64,000 nucleotides of DNA from Neoconidiobolus thromboides FSU 785 (Eukaryota; Entomophthoromycota; Entomophthoromycetes; Entomophthorales; Neoconidiobolaceae): the NCBI GenBank assembly GCA_025603075.1, contig MU626264.1:124001-188000 (forward strand), given 5' to 3'. Both the position numbers and the translations under genes were made by a program. Shown here piece by piece: positions 10,586 to 20,517 of the stretch. The stretch's first letter is position 1; every line of letters starts with the position of its first letter. The notes beneath the pieces are model-generated. The model saw only the letters and a program-made list of their open reading frames with translations. It was not told where the DNA came from and made no database searches.

Positions 10586-12927
10586 ATGAGTTTAACAGCG
10601 CCCAATTTAGGTTCTCCATTTACTTCTATCTCACCTAAACTCAATGAAACAATTATCTCCAATTTAACTTCCCAAAACATATGTAATATGACGCCAGTAC
10701 AAGAAGGTACTATTCCATTATTGTTAGGTAATAAAGATGTAGTAGTTGAAGTAAGTATTTGATTATTAAAATCTGTTTTAAATCACAAACAAAAATAACT
10801 TAATACTATTCGAATTAAAACAAAAATAATACAATATTAATTGATTTTTTGAAATAGGCAGTGACTGGTAGTGGTAAAACATTAGCTTATTTAATACCAG
10901 TAATTGAACGTATTAAAGCCAACCATTTAAGTGGTATTGTTATTGCACCAACAAGAGAATTAGGAGAACAAATTTATAAAGTATTTGAAAGTTTAACTAT
11001 AGGATTAAATATTCAAGGTTTATTATTAACTGGTAATAATAAGTTAGAAAAGGATAAAAAGGAGATTAAGAATAAAACAATTAATGTAATTATTGGTACT
11101 CCAGGTAGAGTATTTGAAATATTAAATAGTGGATTATTAAAAACAAAAGAATTGGAAGTACTCGTGTTGGATGAAGCTGATAGGTAAACAGAATATAGAA
11201 ATACTTAAAAGTAAAATAATTAATTAATTAATACCATTTTGTTGATTTTATTTTTAGATTATTAGAATTAGGGTTTTATAATATTTTAAATAGTATTTTA
11301 AAATTAATACCAAAACAACGAAGAACAGGTCTTTTTTCAGCAACAATGACCGATGATTTATCTGAATTAGTTAGATTGGGATTAAGAAATCCAGTTAAAG
11401 TAGTAGTGAAAGTTAATGTTAAAAATCAGTTAAGTAATAATCAACAAAGAATTCCAGATAAGTAAGTGAATTATATTTTAATTGAATAAGTATAAAACAT
11501 TAATGAAAACATATTTTAGACTTGAAATTGAGTATATAAAATTAAATTTTAAAGATAAATTATCTACAATGATAAATTATATTCAACAAAGTCAATTTAA
11601 TAAATTTATTATTTATTTTGCTACTTGTTATCAAGTAGATTATTATTTTAAAGTAAGAATTAAGTTATTATTGCCATAAATATAATTTTATTAATATTAA
11701 TATATTAAAGTTACTCAAATTACTACCTGAATTAATTGATTATGAATTAGTATCTTTACATGGTAAAATGGAAGTTAAAAGAAGAAATAGTAAATATTAA
11801 TTGATCTCAAATCCTCTTTCATTAACCTCTCCATTTTTTTTAGTCGTTTATAACAAATATATTGCCCTTAATGATTTACAAAAATCGATTTTATTAACCA
11901 CGGATGTAGCCAGTCGAGGGCTAGATATTCCTTATGTAGATTGTGTTATACAATATGATTTACCTGTTGATCCAAAACAATTTTCTCATCGTTGTGGACG
12001 TACAGCACGAAACGGAGAGAGTGGAAATGCGTTATTTTTTTTAAAATTTGGTACCGAAGAATTATATCCTGATTTTTTAAAAGTTCGAAAGATACCCACG
12101 ACCGAGTTGAAGATACAGACTAATGAGGAAAAGAGTAATAAGCTGTTCGAAGAATTGAGAAACAAAATGTTGGAAGATAGAGAGTTGATTGAAAAGGTAA
12201 GGATTCAAATAAGATAGTTTTATTTTTTTACATGTAATTATTAATATTGTTTTTGTAGTCAGCTCAATCGTTTGTTGCTTATGTTAAAGCTTATTCCAAT
12301 CATCAAGCTTCTTATATCTTTCGTATTAAAGAACTAGACTTTGAAGATTTAGCTTATTCCTTTTGTTTGTTAAGAGTAAGTTAACTTTAGTTTATTTAAC
12401 CATATTTATTATTTAATGAATATTCTAATCAACTTTCTATATTTAGTTACCAGCAATGCCAGAATTAAAAAACAAAAAGTTCAATTATCCAGAGATTAAA
12501 ATAGACGTAAGTGTTTTTATTTGATAATATAGCTTAAAAAACAAAAGTTTATATTTAATGTTTTTTTATTTTAGTTAAAAACAATAAGTTATAAAAATTC
12601 TCAATTAGAAAAAAATCGATTAAATAATGTAAAAAAAATGCAAACGCCTGTTAAGTAAGTTTCATTCTATTTTTGACTTAGATCATATCATTATTATCAT
12701 TATTATCATTATACTATTATATTTCTATTACTGTTTTGATAGTAATGTTTGTTGATGTTTCTGTATTTGTATTTGTATATTATTTATATTAACTTTATTT
12801 ATCTAGACCTGAGACAAGTAAAAAACAAAAATCAGCACCATGGTCTAATACAAAAGACAAAAGCGAAAAGAAAATTAAACGTAAAGAAAATGCATTGAAG
12901 AAAGCTAAATTACAATTGGAGAATTAA
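10586..12927 (+). CDS. SPB4: DEAD-box ATP-dependent RNA helicase Spb4/DDX55, 545 aa, ten exons
   Basis: Nucleolar helicase needed for 60S ribosomal subunit assembly. Exons: 10586-10750, 10858-11183, 11258-11461, 11520-11652, 11711-11789, 11844-12196, 12259-12375, 12447-12506, 12575-12654, 12807-12927. The joined frame is exactly 546 codons. Motifs in order: [10 protein letters not shown] (Q motif), AVTGSGKT (I), APTRELGEQ (Ia), TPGR (Ib), VLDEADR (II), FSATM (III), IIYFATC (IV), VSLHGKM (IVa), [12 protein letters not shown] (V), HRCGRTAR (VI). What points to Spb4 rather than another DEAD protein is the post-helicase block [20 protein letters not shown]...[21 protein letters not shown] and a Lys-rich tail with SAPWSNTK, like DDX55 AFVSYVQAY...LLRMPKMPEL...KAWSKQK. 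All introns are 46-152 bp with GT/AG ends. Divergent from the SNARE gene. Confidence 0.93.
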
Positions 12928-13125
12928 AGAAATTGAGTTATAATAACTAAAGTAACATTGCAAACTTAAAAAGAGAGAAGAAAGAAAGAAGAGATATTAT
13001 TATTGTTAACTATTATAGATTTAAAAAATAAACTTATTATTATTATTATTTATTGGTATAAAGTTTTCTGATTAATTATTTATAAAAGCTAGTTTTGATT
13101 TGATGATTCTATTAAATTATTCAAC
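12928..13125. other. Short intergenic, 3' flank of Spb4
   Basis: AT-rich, with an ATT trinucleotide run near 13035-13052. Nothing else. Confidence 0.5.
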
Positions 13126-13228
13126 ATATGGGGGTGCTTTTGGCTTCACCACTTTATATATGTTTTAAGCGCTATTTGAGCAAAAAATTTGTTGGTAAAA
13201 TTCTTGAACCTAAAAATACATCGCCATA
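13126..13228 (+). mobile_element. MITE copy (family A)
   Basis: Termini ATATGGGGGTGC and ACATCGCCATAC. The internal frame is open from the ATG in the left terminus to a TAG just past the right terminus. Confidence 0.9.
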
Positions 13229-14146
13229 CTATTAGAATTTAATTTTGATTTTATATAATTAGATAAAGACAAAAAAAATCAAGTTGAAAAGTTATAGATG
13301 GCAATTTTTATTATTAAAAAAATTAAAATTAAAATTTAATGTAAATAATAATAATTCAGAAAAAATAAAATAGTATTTAATCTTAACTTCAACCTTAACT
13401 AGCATTAGTTCGACTTAATTTAATTAAATTCATATTATTTAGACGTATACTTTAGTACAATTGCAACTAAAAAACAATTATTTTGTATCAATTTAAAAAT
13501 GTAATTCAATAACAATGATATTAGATTTCAACTTAATATTCAAATTTTTTTTTAAAATTTTAATAAAATCATTCATCCAAATTTGGTAATATTTGAAAAT
13601 TAGCCCCATTCTTTTTTATCCCCGATAATTTACTATTACTATTTTATTCTAATTGGGGTAAATTATTTGCATGTTCTATTTTTAATTTGAACTCAATATT
13701 TGACTTCAAACATTAACAATGATTATTGAATCTAACTTTTTGTTTTAAATAAAATAATAAAATTTAGATCTCTTCTTAATTAGATTTTAGTATTACTAAA
13801 CCAACTAATAAGTATCAATTATCTTATTCAATAGTACATTCTTTAATCAGTATTTTAACATTAAATAGACTTAATTGTGTTAATTAAATTACTACTAATC
13901 TATTCTATCTTTACACTTTTATTTCCTCACTATACAAGAATTGACTGCAACTTAATTTTAATCACTTAAAAGGCAATTTCGGAACAAAATCACTAGCGAT
14001 AATCAATGTTAATATCAAATCAAATAAGATTGTACCTTTACTTTATATATTATTATATATTCTCAAAAATTCATAGCTATATAAACAACAATTATAAATG
14101 ATAAGCGTATTAGTTTTATAATAAAAAATCATTATTTTAATAAAAC
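13229..14146. other. Intergenic, promoter side of the MFS gene
   Basis: AT-rich, no gene. The last 100 bp contain TATATAAAC (about 14079), a possible TATA element for the transporter. Confidence 0.45.
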
Positions 14147-14653
14147 ATGACTGAACAAGAAACATTTTCATCAAAAGTCAATTCATCCTCTATTCAACTT
14201 GATAACATAGAATTTGACCGCAAAAATCCTTGTGATAACAATATTGAAGAAAGCAACTCAACTTCAACTAATATTCAACCAACCGGACTAAAACTCGCCT
14301 TCATTATGTTTTCTTTAATCTTATCTATTTTTCTAGCCTCTATTGATGAAACTATTGTAGCTACTGCTATTAATTCCATAGTGAATGACTTTGGCTCAAA
14401 TGGAGAAGTAACATGGATAGCAGCTTCTTATTTATTAACACAAACGGCATTCCAACCAATTTATGGAAAATTTTCAGATCTATTTGGTCGTAAAACTCTC
14501 CTGTTGTTTTGTTTGACTTTATTTCTAATTGGTAGTATTGGATGTGGTGTAGCTATTAATATAATTATGTTAATTGTACTTCGTGCTGTCTCAGGGGTAG
14601 CTGCTGGTGGTTTGTTTTCTCTTGCTTTTATTGTAATTTCAGGTATGAGTTTT

Positions 14654-14689
<36 letters not shown>

Positions 14690-15943
14690 ACTTTTTAATT
14701 TTTAATTTATTAATTATTAATTATTAATTATAGATGTAGTACCTATGGTACAAAGGGGTCTTTATCAAGGTATAATAAGTGCCACCTTTGCTTTAGCTAA
14801 TGTAGCAGGCCCGTTATTAGGTGGTTTATTAACCGATTATTTAACTTGGAGATGGGTATTTTATATTAATATACCTATTGTAATAATAGCTGGAATAGTC
14901 ATTATATTTTCATTACCTAAATTAAAGTTAAATAACTCAAAATTTAAAGATACGATTCCACGTATTGATTTTTTAGGTACAATATTGTTAGTCGTTGGAA
15001 TTATATTACTTACTCTTGGGTTAAATTGGGGTGGTACAACTTACAGTTGGTCTTCAATTCAAGTTCTATTATGTTTAATTATTAGTCTTGTATTATTGAC
15101 TGCTTTTATATTTGTTGAGAAATATTATGCTAAAGAACCAGTCATTCCAGGAAGATTATTTACGAGAAATTCATTATTAGCCAGTATCAATGCCTTTATG
15201 TATTGTATACCTTTTTTTTCAACTACTTATTATTGGCCATTGTATCACCAACGAGTTCAATTGAAATCCGCATTTGATGCTGGTTTACATGCTTTTCCTC
15301 CTTTATTAGCAGTATGTTTATGTTCGGTAGCTTCGGGTTTACTTGCTCAACAATTTCGTACCTATCGACCTATCATGCGCTCTGGTTCAGTTATTCTTTT
15401 AATTGGTATTTCTTTAATGGCTCTATTAAGAAAGGATATTACTCAAGCTGAACTCTTTGTTTTTCCTGTTTTAATTGGAGCAGGTATTGGTTTTAATATT
15501 CAATTAACTTTAACTTGTGCTCAGTTAGCAGTGAATGCTTCGGACGCTGCTATGATCACTTCTTTTATCGCATCTGCACAAACTCTTGGAGGTGTTTTTG
15601 GTTTAGCTATTGTCGGTTCCATTTATAATAACGTTTTATTTAATTCTTTAAAACATAATCTCCCTGAGGAAAATGTAAATTTAATATTTCAATTTCATTC
15701 TATATAGTTATTAATTTTTTTTAGATTACTCAACTTTTGAGTCAACTTAATAATTTGGATACTTTATCTTCTACAATTCAAAAACAAGTAACTGTTTCTT
15801 ATCTTGATGCCTTTCGTACCCTTTTCCTTTCTATGATTCCTTTTTGCGTGATTAGTTTAATATGTACCTTAGCTTGTGAAGATATTCCACTCCAAAATCA
15901 TACAGAAGCTGAAAAAGTAGCTGAGAATTCTAATGAATCATAA
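14147..15943 (+). CDS. MFS multidrug exporter, DHA2 (14-TM) type, 551 aa, three exons
   Basis: Proton-coupled exporter at the plasma or vacuole membrane; drug, toxin or amino-acid substrates are typical for DHA2. Exons: 14147-14642, 14734-15674, 15725-15943. The joined frame is exactly 552 codons. Seen: about 45 hydrophilic N-terminal residues; first membrane helix ending in the signature ASIDETIVATAINSIVNDF (the DHA motif L-D-x-T-I-V); motif A GKFSDLFGRKTLL in the first loop; motif C-like ALANVAGPLLGGLLTD followed by WRWVFYINIP, both diagnostic of DHA2 exporters; then further hydrophobic helices to SMIPFCVISLICTLAC and a short hydrophilic tail. The second intron is set by GTAAAT at 15675 and the acceptor at 15724, joining LPEEN to ITQLLSQL. 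The first intron carries an inverted AAT/ATT microsatellite. Substrate unknown. Confidence 0.92.
14654..14690. repeat. Palindromic AAT/ATT microsatellite in MFS intron 1
   Basis: About six AAT units run directly into about five ATT units, making a self-complementary stretch inside the 91-bp first intron of the transporter gene. Confidence 0.8.
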
Positions 15944-16021
15944 ATTTTTTGTAAAGTCATTGAATAGATTTAGCTATTAGGATAATAATACTATTAAATA
16001 TTATTATTCAAAATGATTTAC

Positions 16022-16126
16022 TATTTGGGGACATATTTTTATGTCTAAGAATTTTACTAACAATTTTTTCACTCAAATAGCGCTTAAAAGATGGGAAAAA
16101 CAATGAAGCCAAAAAACATCCCCATT
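16022..16126 (-). mobile_element. MITE copy (family A), one of an inverted pair
   Basis: Termini TTTGGGGACAT and ACATCCCCATTT. The T run is two bases shorter than consensus, so the frame is shifted. It lies 58 bp from the oppositely oriented copy at 16185. Confidence 0.88.
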
Positions 16127-16184
16127 TATTTATTATCTTTGATGGATTTTAATAAATGTTTTTAGTTAAAAAGCTCTAAAAATT

Positions 16185-16291
16185 ATAGAGGAATATTTTT
16201 TTTGGTTTTACTACTTTTTCCATTTTTTAAGCACTACTTGAGCAGAAAGGTTATTGGTAAAATTCTGAAACATAAAAACACATCCCCATAT
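16185..16291 (+). mobile_element. MITE copy (family A), one of an inverted pair
   Basis: Left terminus AGAGGAATAT is diverged; right terminus ACATCCCCATAT intact. The frame is open without an ATG. Both CpG sites of the core read CA (AAGCAC, GAGCAG). Confidence 0.88.
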
Positions 16292-17108
16292 AATATAATA
16301 CTTTTTGAATATAGAAATTCAAATATTGCTAAATTATTTATTATATTTATGTTATTGAATTTTTTATAATTAATATCCAATACTACAATATTAAATCATA
16401 GTATTAAAATAATTAATCAAGTACTATTTTTAAATATTGTATATTATTATCATAGAAAAGCTAACTTATTATATAATTATTTTGATTTATGCTATTTTTT
16501 TTGCTATTTTTTAACATTTTTAAATTATTAAAAGTTTTGTGATTTTATAAATTTTGTTTATTTAATATCAATTTTAAAGATACTCCAAAAACTTAAAACA
16601 AATATTATATTAAATATGTTAAATTTTATACTTAGACTTAAATCAAAGCAAAAATTAATAGTAGTGTTAAAACTAATATTATATTAAATTTATATTACTA
16701 AAATAAACATAGTGCTTTAATTTGAAATTAATTTAAAATTACTAGCTTTTTAAAGTTTTTTAATGTAAAAAAATCCGCTTTAATTGGTGAAAATTATCCC
16801 ATCAACATTCAAGTTGTATTTTAAAGCTTAAAATATTTGTTTTAAAACATAACAACTTGCTAATTGTCTTGAAAAAAGGTAGCAATAGTAATAGTTCTTT
16901 AATGGAAAAATTCGATTGTAATTTAATAAGAACTTGCAAGTTTAGTACCTCATTCAAGAATCTAAAAAATAATCAATAAAAAAAGAAAAGTCTATAAAAA
17001 GCGTCAAAATATCATTGAAAAATTTTAACTTAAAAATGTTTCTTAATAACTTTATATTGATTGTCATCTCAAAACGAAATAAGGGTATAGCATATCTCAC
17101 ACATCAGT
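16292..17108. other. Intergenic, nothing recognised
   Basis: Very AT-rich spacer without open frames. Confidence 0.5.
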
Positions 17109-17328
17109 ATGAACAAATTTAAAGCAAATGCTGGAGAAGGAGATAAAATTGTGGAAAAAGAGAGCAATTGTATATATCTCAATAATAACTGTGTAGTACA
17201 AGCAGACTATCAAACATTAAATTTGTAATCAATGTATTATGAGATTGAAATATTAGATTCTGATAACAAATTTGAGGTTTTAGTCGGATATACTAATAAA
17301 AGTGGTTTCAAAATTCATAGTAATTAAT

Positions 17329-17432
17329 ATATGTGGGAGTGTTTTAACTTCATTATTTTTTCCATTTTTAAGCGCTATTTGAGCGGAAAATTTGTTAGTA
17401 AAATTCTTAAACACAAAAATACATCCCCATAT
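17329..17432 (+). mobile_element. MITE copy (family A) inside the SPRY pseudogene
   Basis: Left terminus ATATGTGGGAGT, right ACATCCCCATAT. It interrupts the SPRY relic just after TNKSGFKIHSN. The frame is open, with two compensating indels. 40 bp from the next copy. Confidence 0.9.
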
Positions 17433-17472
17433 AATAATAGCTATTAAATTTAATGACTTTCGATAAAGACAC

Positions 17473-17578
17473 ATATGCGGAAGTCTTTTTTGATTTCATT
17501 ACTTTTCCGTTTTTTAAACGTTATTTGGGGTGGAAAGATTGTTAGGAAAAGTCTTAAATAAAAAACATACCCTCATAT
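17473..17578 (+). mobile_element. MITE copy (family A) inside the SPRY pseudogene
   Basis: Termini ATATGCGGAAGT and ACATACCCTCATAT. More diverged; the frame is shifted. Second insertion in the SPRY relic. Confidence 0.85.
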
Positions 17579-17767
17579 ACTATTTAAATAATAAATTTAT
17601 GGTATAAATACTAATAAAAGACAATATCCAAATACTTTATCCATACATTAAAAAAGGCAATATTATAGACTGCTTTTACGACTTAAGATTGAGTAAAGTA
17701 ACGTTTACATATAGTAGTGGTGACTTACGCTATTACAAATTTCAATCAAATGTAATATATCCCATAT

Positions 17768-17872
17768 ATATGGGGACGTATTTCTGTATTTAAGAGTTTA
17801 CTAACAATTTTCCATTCAAATAGCGCTTAAAAGATGGAAAAAGTAATGAAGCCAAAAAAAACATCGCCATAT
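17768..17872 (-). mobile_element. MITE copy (family A) inside the SPRY pseudogene
   Basis: Termini ATATGGGGACGT and ACATCGCCATAT. A one-base deletion truncates the frame. Third insertion in the SPRY relic. Confidence 0.9.
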
Positions 17873-17995
17873 GATAATAAAGATACATCACTCAAATATA
17901 ATTTTGGTAGCTAACCCTCCTATTATCGTCGTGGTAACCAACTTAGAGTTGATTCAGTATCCAACTATGCTCAACAAATTCCTCCTAGTTATTAG

Positions 17996-18460
17996 ATTTC
18001 ATTGGTAATATTCTTTTAATTATTTAGTATTATTAAGTAAACATGTCAATGGCCTCACATCCCTTGTTAAGATATTAACAACCCAGCAAAGCGTTAATAA
18101 ATATACTTAAATAAATGTCCAAACTTGATAGTAATAGAGCCTTGATAATTTAATTTATAAGCTTTTGAAACTTGATCTTTGTTGATATGATATTGCAATT
18201 TCATCTACCTCTTCAAAAGACATCAAGCAGCATCTTGCTTCCTTGAAAAGTCAAATATACTAAAAGCGTATTATTTATTACCATAAAGGCAAAATACAAA
18301 AAGCTATTATTATTATGTGTTTGCTGAAAAATATTTATTTTAGTAACTTTGAGTACTTGCTTATGACTCTTTTTTAAATATAAAAAACATTGAAGTGAAA
18401 AGTATTTTAGATTAACAAAATGATATCACACCGCCAATACAAAAGGCTATTTGATGCACC
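17996..18460. other. Intergenic, nothing assignable
   Basis: Slightly less AT-rich than its surroundings; it may hold more decayed coding sequence, but no frame can be followed. Confidence 0.4.
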
Positions 18461-18565
18461 ATTTAGGGATGTATTTAAGGGTTTAAGGATTTTACCAATA
18501 AATTTTACGCTCAAATAGTGCTTAAAAGATGGAAAAAGTAATGAAACCAAAAAAATATCTCCATT
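18461..18565 (-). mobile_element. MITE copy (family A)
   Basis: Termini ATTTAGGGATGT and ATATCTCCATTT are worn. The core GCTCAAATAGTGC is present. The frame is open on the minus strand but without the terminal ATG. Confidence 0.85.
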
Positions 18566-18691
18566 TATTTTTTTAAGCACTTTCAAAGAAATATTGAGCA
18601 AGTAAAAATTGTAAAAGCTTAAAATATCTATTGATAATTGATTAAATGCACTTATTAACATATAAATAACTTTAACTTGATTAATTTATAA

Positions 18692-18732
18692 AATGAGTAA
18701 CTAATGAGTAACTAATGAGTAACTAATGAGTG
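18692..18732. repeat. Tandem 11-bp repeat, about 3.5 units
   Basis: The unit ATGAGTAACTA is repeated without change. It lies about 140-175 bp upstream of the F-box gene start. Confidence 0.9.
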
Positions 18733-18866
18733 CTTTTATATAGGATAAATAATCATAAAGTAAATAAAAGTGATTAAATAATGAACCAATATTCTACTTA
18801 ATTATATTATCACAAAGTATAAATAAAGTGAAGAATTAATAATTTCTTGCTTTTTTTAAACTTGAA

Positions 18867-20252
18867 ATGACTACTTTAAAACTAGATAACTTACCCGACA
18901 TTGTGGCTGATACTATTTTTGATTTCCTATCACCAGATGTTTTATATGATTTAAGGTTTTTAAACAAAGCACTATTTAAACAAATCAACCAACTTATTTT
19001 CAGCCATTTATGTTATTCTATCTATTTAGATCTACCATATTATCCATGTATTGAATATCCATTATGTAAAAAGCATAGCAGATACTCATATATTCAGTTT
19101 TCCTTTTACAAAAAGTACAGAAACAATATACAGTATCTAAGGCTAACAAGTTTTCAATTAAAATATTTATCGCTATGTCCTAACATTGTAATATTAAATA
19201 TCGATTATACAAAATTAACCAACATAGATACATTAGATAAGTTAATACCACATAAACTGCCTTACATAAAAAATATAATTTTAGCTACTGAATATAATTA
19301 TAAATCTATCTTATTAAAGCATATTAATTTACTACATCAGGCTAAAAAAGTAACAGTAACTATTAAAGGTTTATTAGAATTAGATTTTCTTGTTAGCTTA
19401 CTTGATCCAGAGAAACTCACAACATTGGAAATTAAATGTAATGCAGTTAATTTAACCGCCCTCGGAAAACTAAAAGTGCTATTCGTACAATTAAAGAAGC
19501 TAATAGTTATATCCAGTAGATTTTCTATACACTCAAATTTTAATGATACTTCGAATTTTCATTCACTTGAAATATTAAGGGTAACAGGCATCCCAGTAAA
19601 AAAGGTTCCTTTAAGATACTTAGGTGATATCTCTAAAATAAAGCATGTATTTATAGATATTGATGACTTTATTTATCAAGACACAATAAAGTCGACACAT
19701 CCAACTATTCAATCTTTTGGTTTCACTAGCTCAATGTCTAACATAAAGTCACTTTTCAATGTTTTATGTTTAAGAGAAATTTGTATTAGTGGAACAATTG
19801 CTTTTGAATCCACATTCAGGGCCATTTTATGCTTACGAAATCTTCAAGTATTAACTATTCACGATTTAAACCTTATAAACCACAAATTTAATTCATATTA
19901 TTACATTGCTGATGACAAGAAGGATCTTAAAGTAAAGGATCTGAGAGCACTATTTGAAAATATTCAAAACTTTATACACTCTAATTCAATTAGAAAGGTC
20001 ACTTTTAACCAATGCTACATTCCATCTAATACCTTATCTATCATTTTATTTTTTCTAAATGGCATTAGAGTAGTTAAATTTTTAGATGGAAAATGGAACC
20101 CTGGGGAAAACGTGTTATTCAGCGTATATTATAAAAAAGAGCCATTTATAATCCAAATTGATAGAAAATCTATAAATAACAGTTCATCAAAGTATAATAC
20201 TCTACTTTCTTATTTTAGTCATGTGAACATTATTTTGGATATCTTAGAATAA
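18867..20252 (+). CDS. F-box / leucine-rich-repeat-like protein, 461 aa
   Basis: Probable SCF ubiquitin-ligase receptor. Seen: an F-box at residues about 5-45 (LDNLPDIVADTIFDFLSP, then YDLRFLNKALFKQINQLI), followed by about 400 residues of loose leucine-rich repeats (LKYLSLCPNIVILNI, LTTLEIKCNAVNL, LKKLIVISS, LQVLTIHDLNL, IRVVKFLDG). Single exon. It is the intact sister of the pseudogene at 27805-29142, to which it aligns along its whole length, so the family is expanding and dying in this region. A run of four 11-bp tandem repeats lies upstream. The target protein cannot be inferred. Confidence 0.85.
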   Translation: MTTLKLDNLPDIVADTIFDFLSPDVLYDLRFLNKALFKQINQLIFSHLCYSIYLDLPYYPCIEYPLCKKHSRYSYIQFSFYKKYRNNIQYLRLTSFQLKYLSLCPNIVILNIDYTKLTNIDTLDKLIPHKLPYIKNIILATEYNYKSILLKHINLLHQAKKVTVTIKGLLELDFLVSLLDPEKLTTLEIKCNAVNLTALGKLKVLFVQLKKLIVISSRFSIHSNFNDTSNFHSLEILRVTGIPVKKVPLRYLGDISKIKHVFIDIDDFIYQDTIKSTHPTIQSFGFTSSMSNIKSLFNVLCLREICISGTIAFESTFRAILCLRNLQVLTIHDLNLINHKFNSYYYIADDKKDLKVKDLRALFENIQNFIHSNSIRKVTFNQCYIPSNTLSIILFFLNGIRVVKFLDGKWNPGENVLFSVYYKKEPFIIQIDRKSINNSSSKYNTLLSYFSHVNIILDILE

Positions 20253-20517
20253 TATTATTAAAGAATTAAAACCATGTATTGTTACCTTCGAAGGTTAATT
20301 TACGGCTTTATTTACTAGAATCATGAATGAAGGTTCATCTCTCTCCTATTGTTGTTAAAAATAAACTATAAATGTTTTGAAATATAACTTTATCGAAAAA
20401 AATCTTGAAAAAACATGTAATGGTAGATAAAATAGTATATAATTTTATAAATAAATTCAATAGTTAGTTTTACAGTACTATAAGGAAAAGGTAATTAACA
20501 AAATAAAACTTTAAAAA
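20253..20517. other. Short convergent intergenic region
   Basis: 265 bp between the tail-to-tail ends of the F-box gene and the DUF726 gene. AT-rich, no feature. Confidence 0.5.

Larger units (their letters stand above)
17109..17995 (+). pseudogene. Decayed SPRY-domain protein with PPxY ending, Ssh4/Ear1-like, broken by three MITEs
   Basis: In yeasts Ssh4 and Ear1 are membrane adaptors that bring the Rsp5 ubiquitin ligase (via PPxY) to endosomal cargo, using a SPRY domain. Seen here in order: 17109-17228 ESNCIYLNNNCVVQADYQTLN ending in TAA; 17231-17325 MYYEIEILDSDNKFEVLVGYTNKSG (the SPRY strand pattern YYEIEVL...VGxA); MITE; MITE; 17610-17765 ILYPYIKKGNIIDCFYD, LSKVTFTYSSGDL and NVIYPIYM (the SPRY blocks G-D-x-I-G-x-G and V-F-F-T-x-N-G, then LYP); MITE; 17895-17995 KYNFGS, stop, PSYYRRGNQLRVDSVSNYAQ then IPPSY and TAG. 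The order and the PPSY ending fit Ssh4/Ear1 well. Several in-frame stops plus three insertions mean it is dead. Domain assignment is by eye. Confidence 0.65.
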
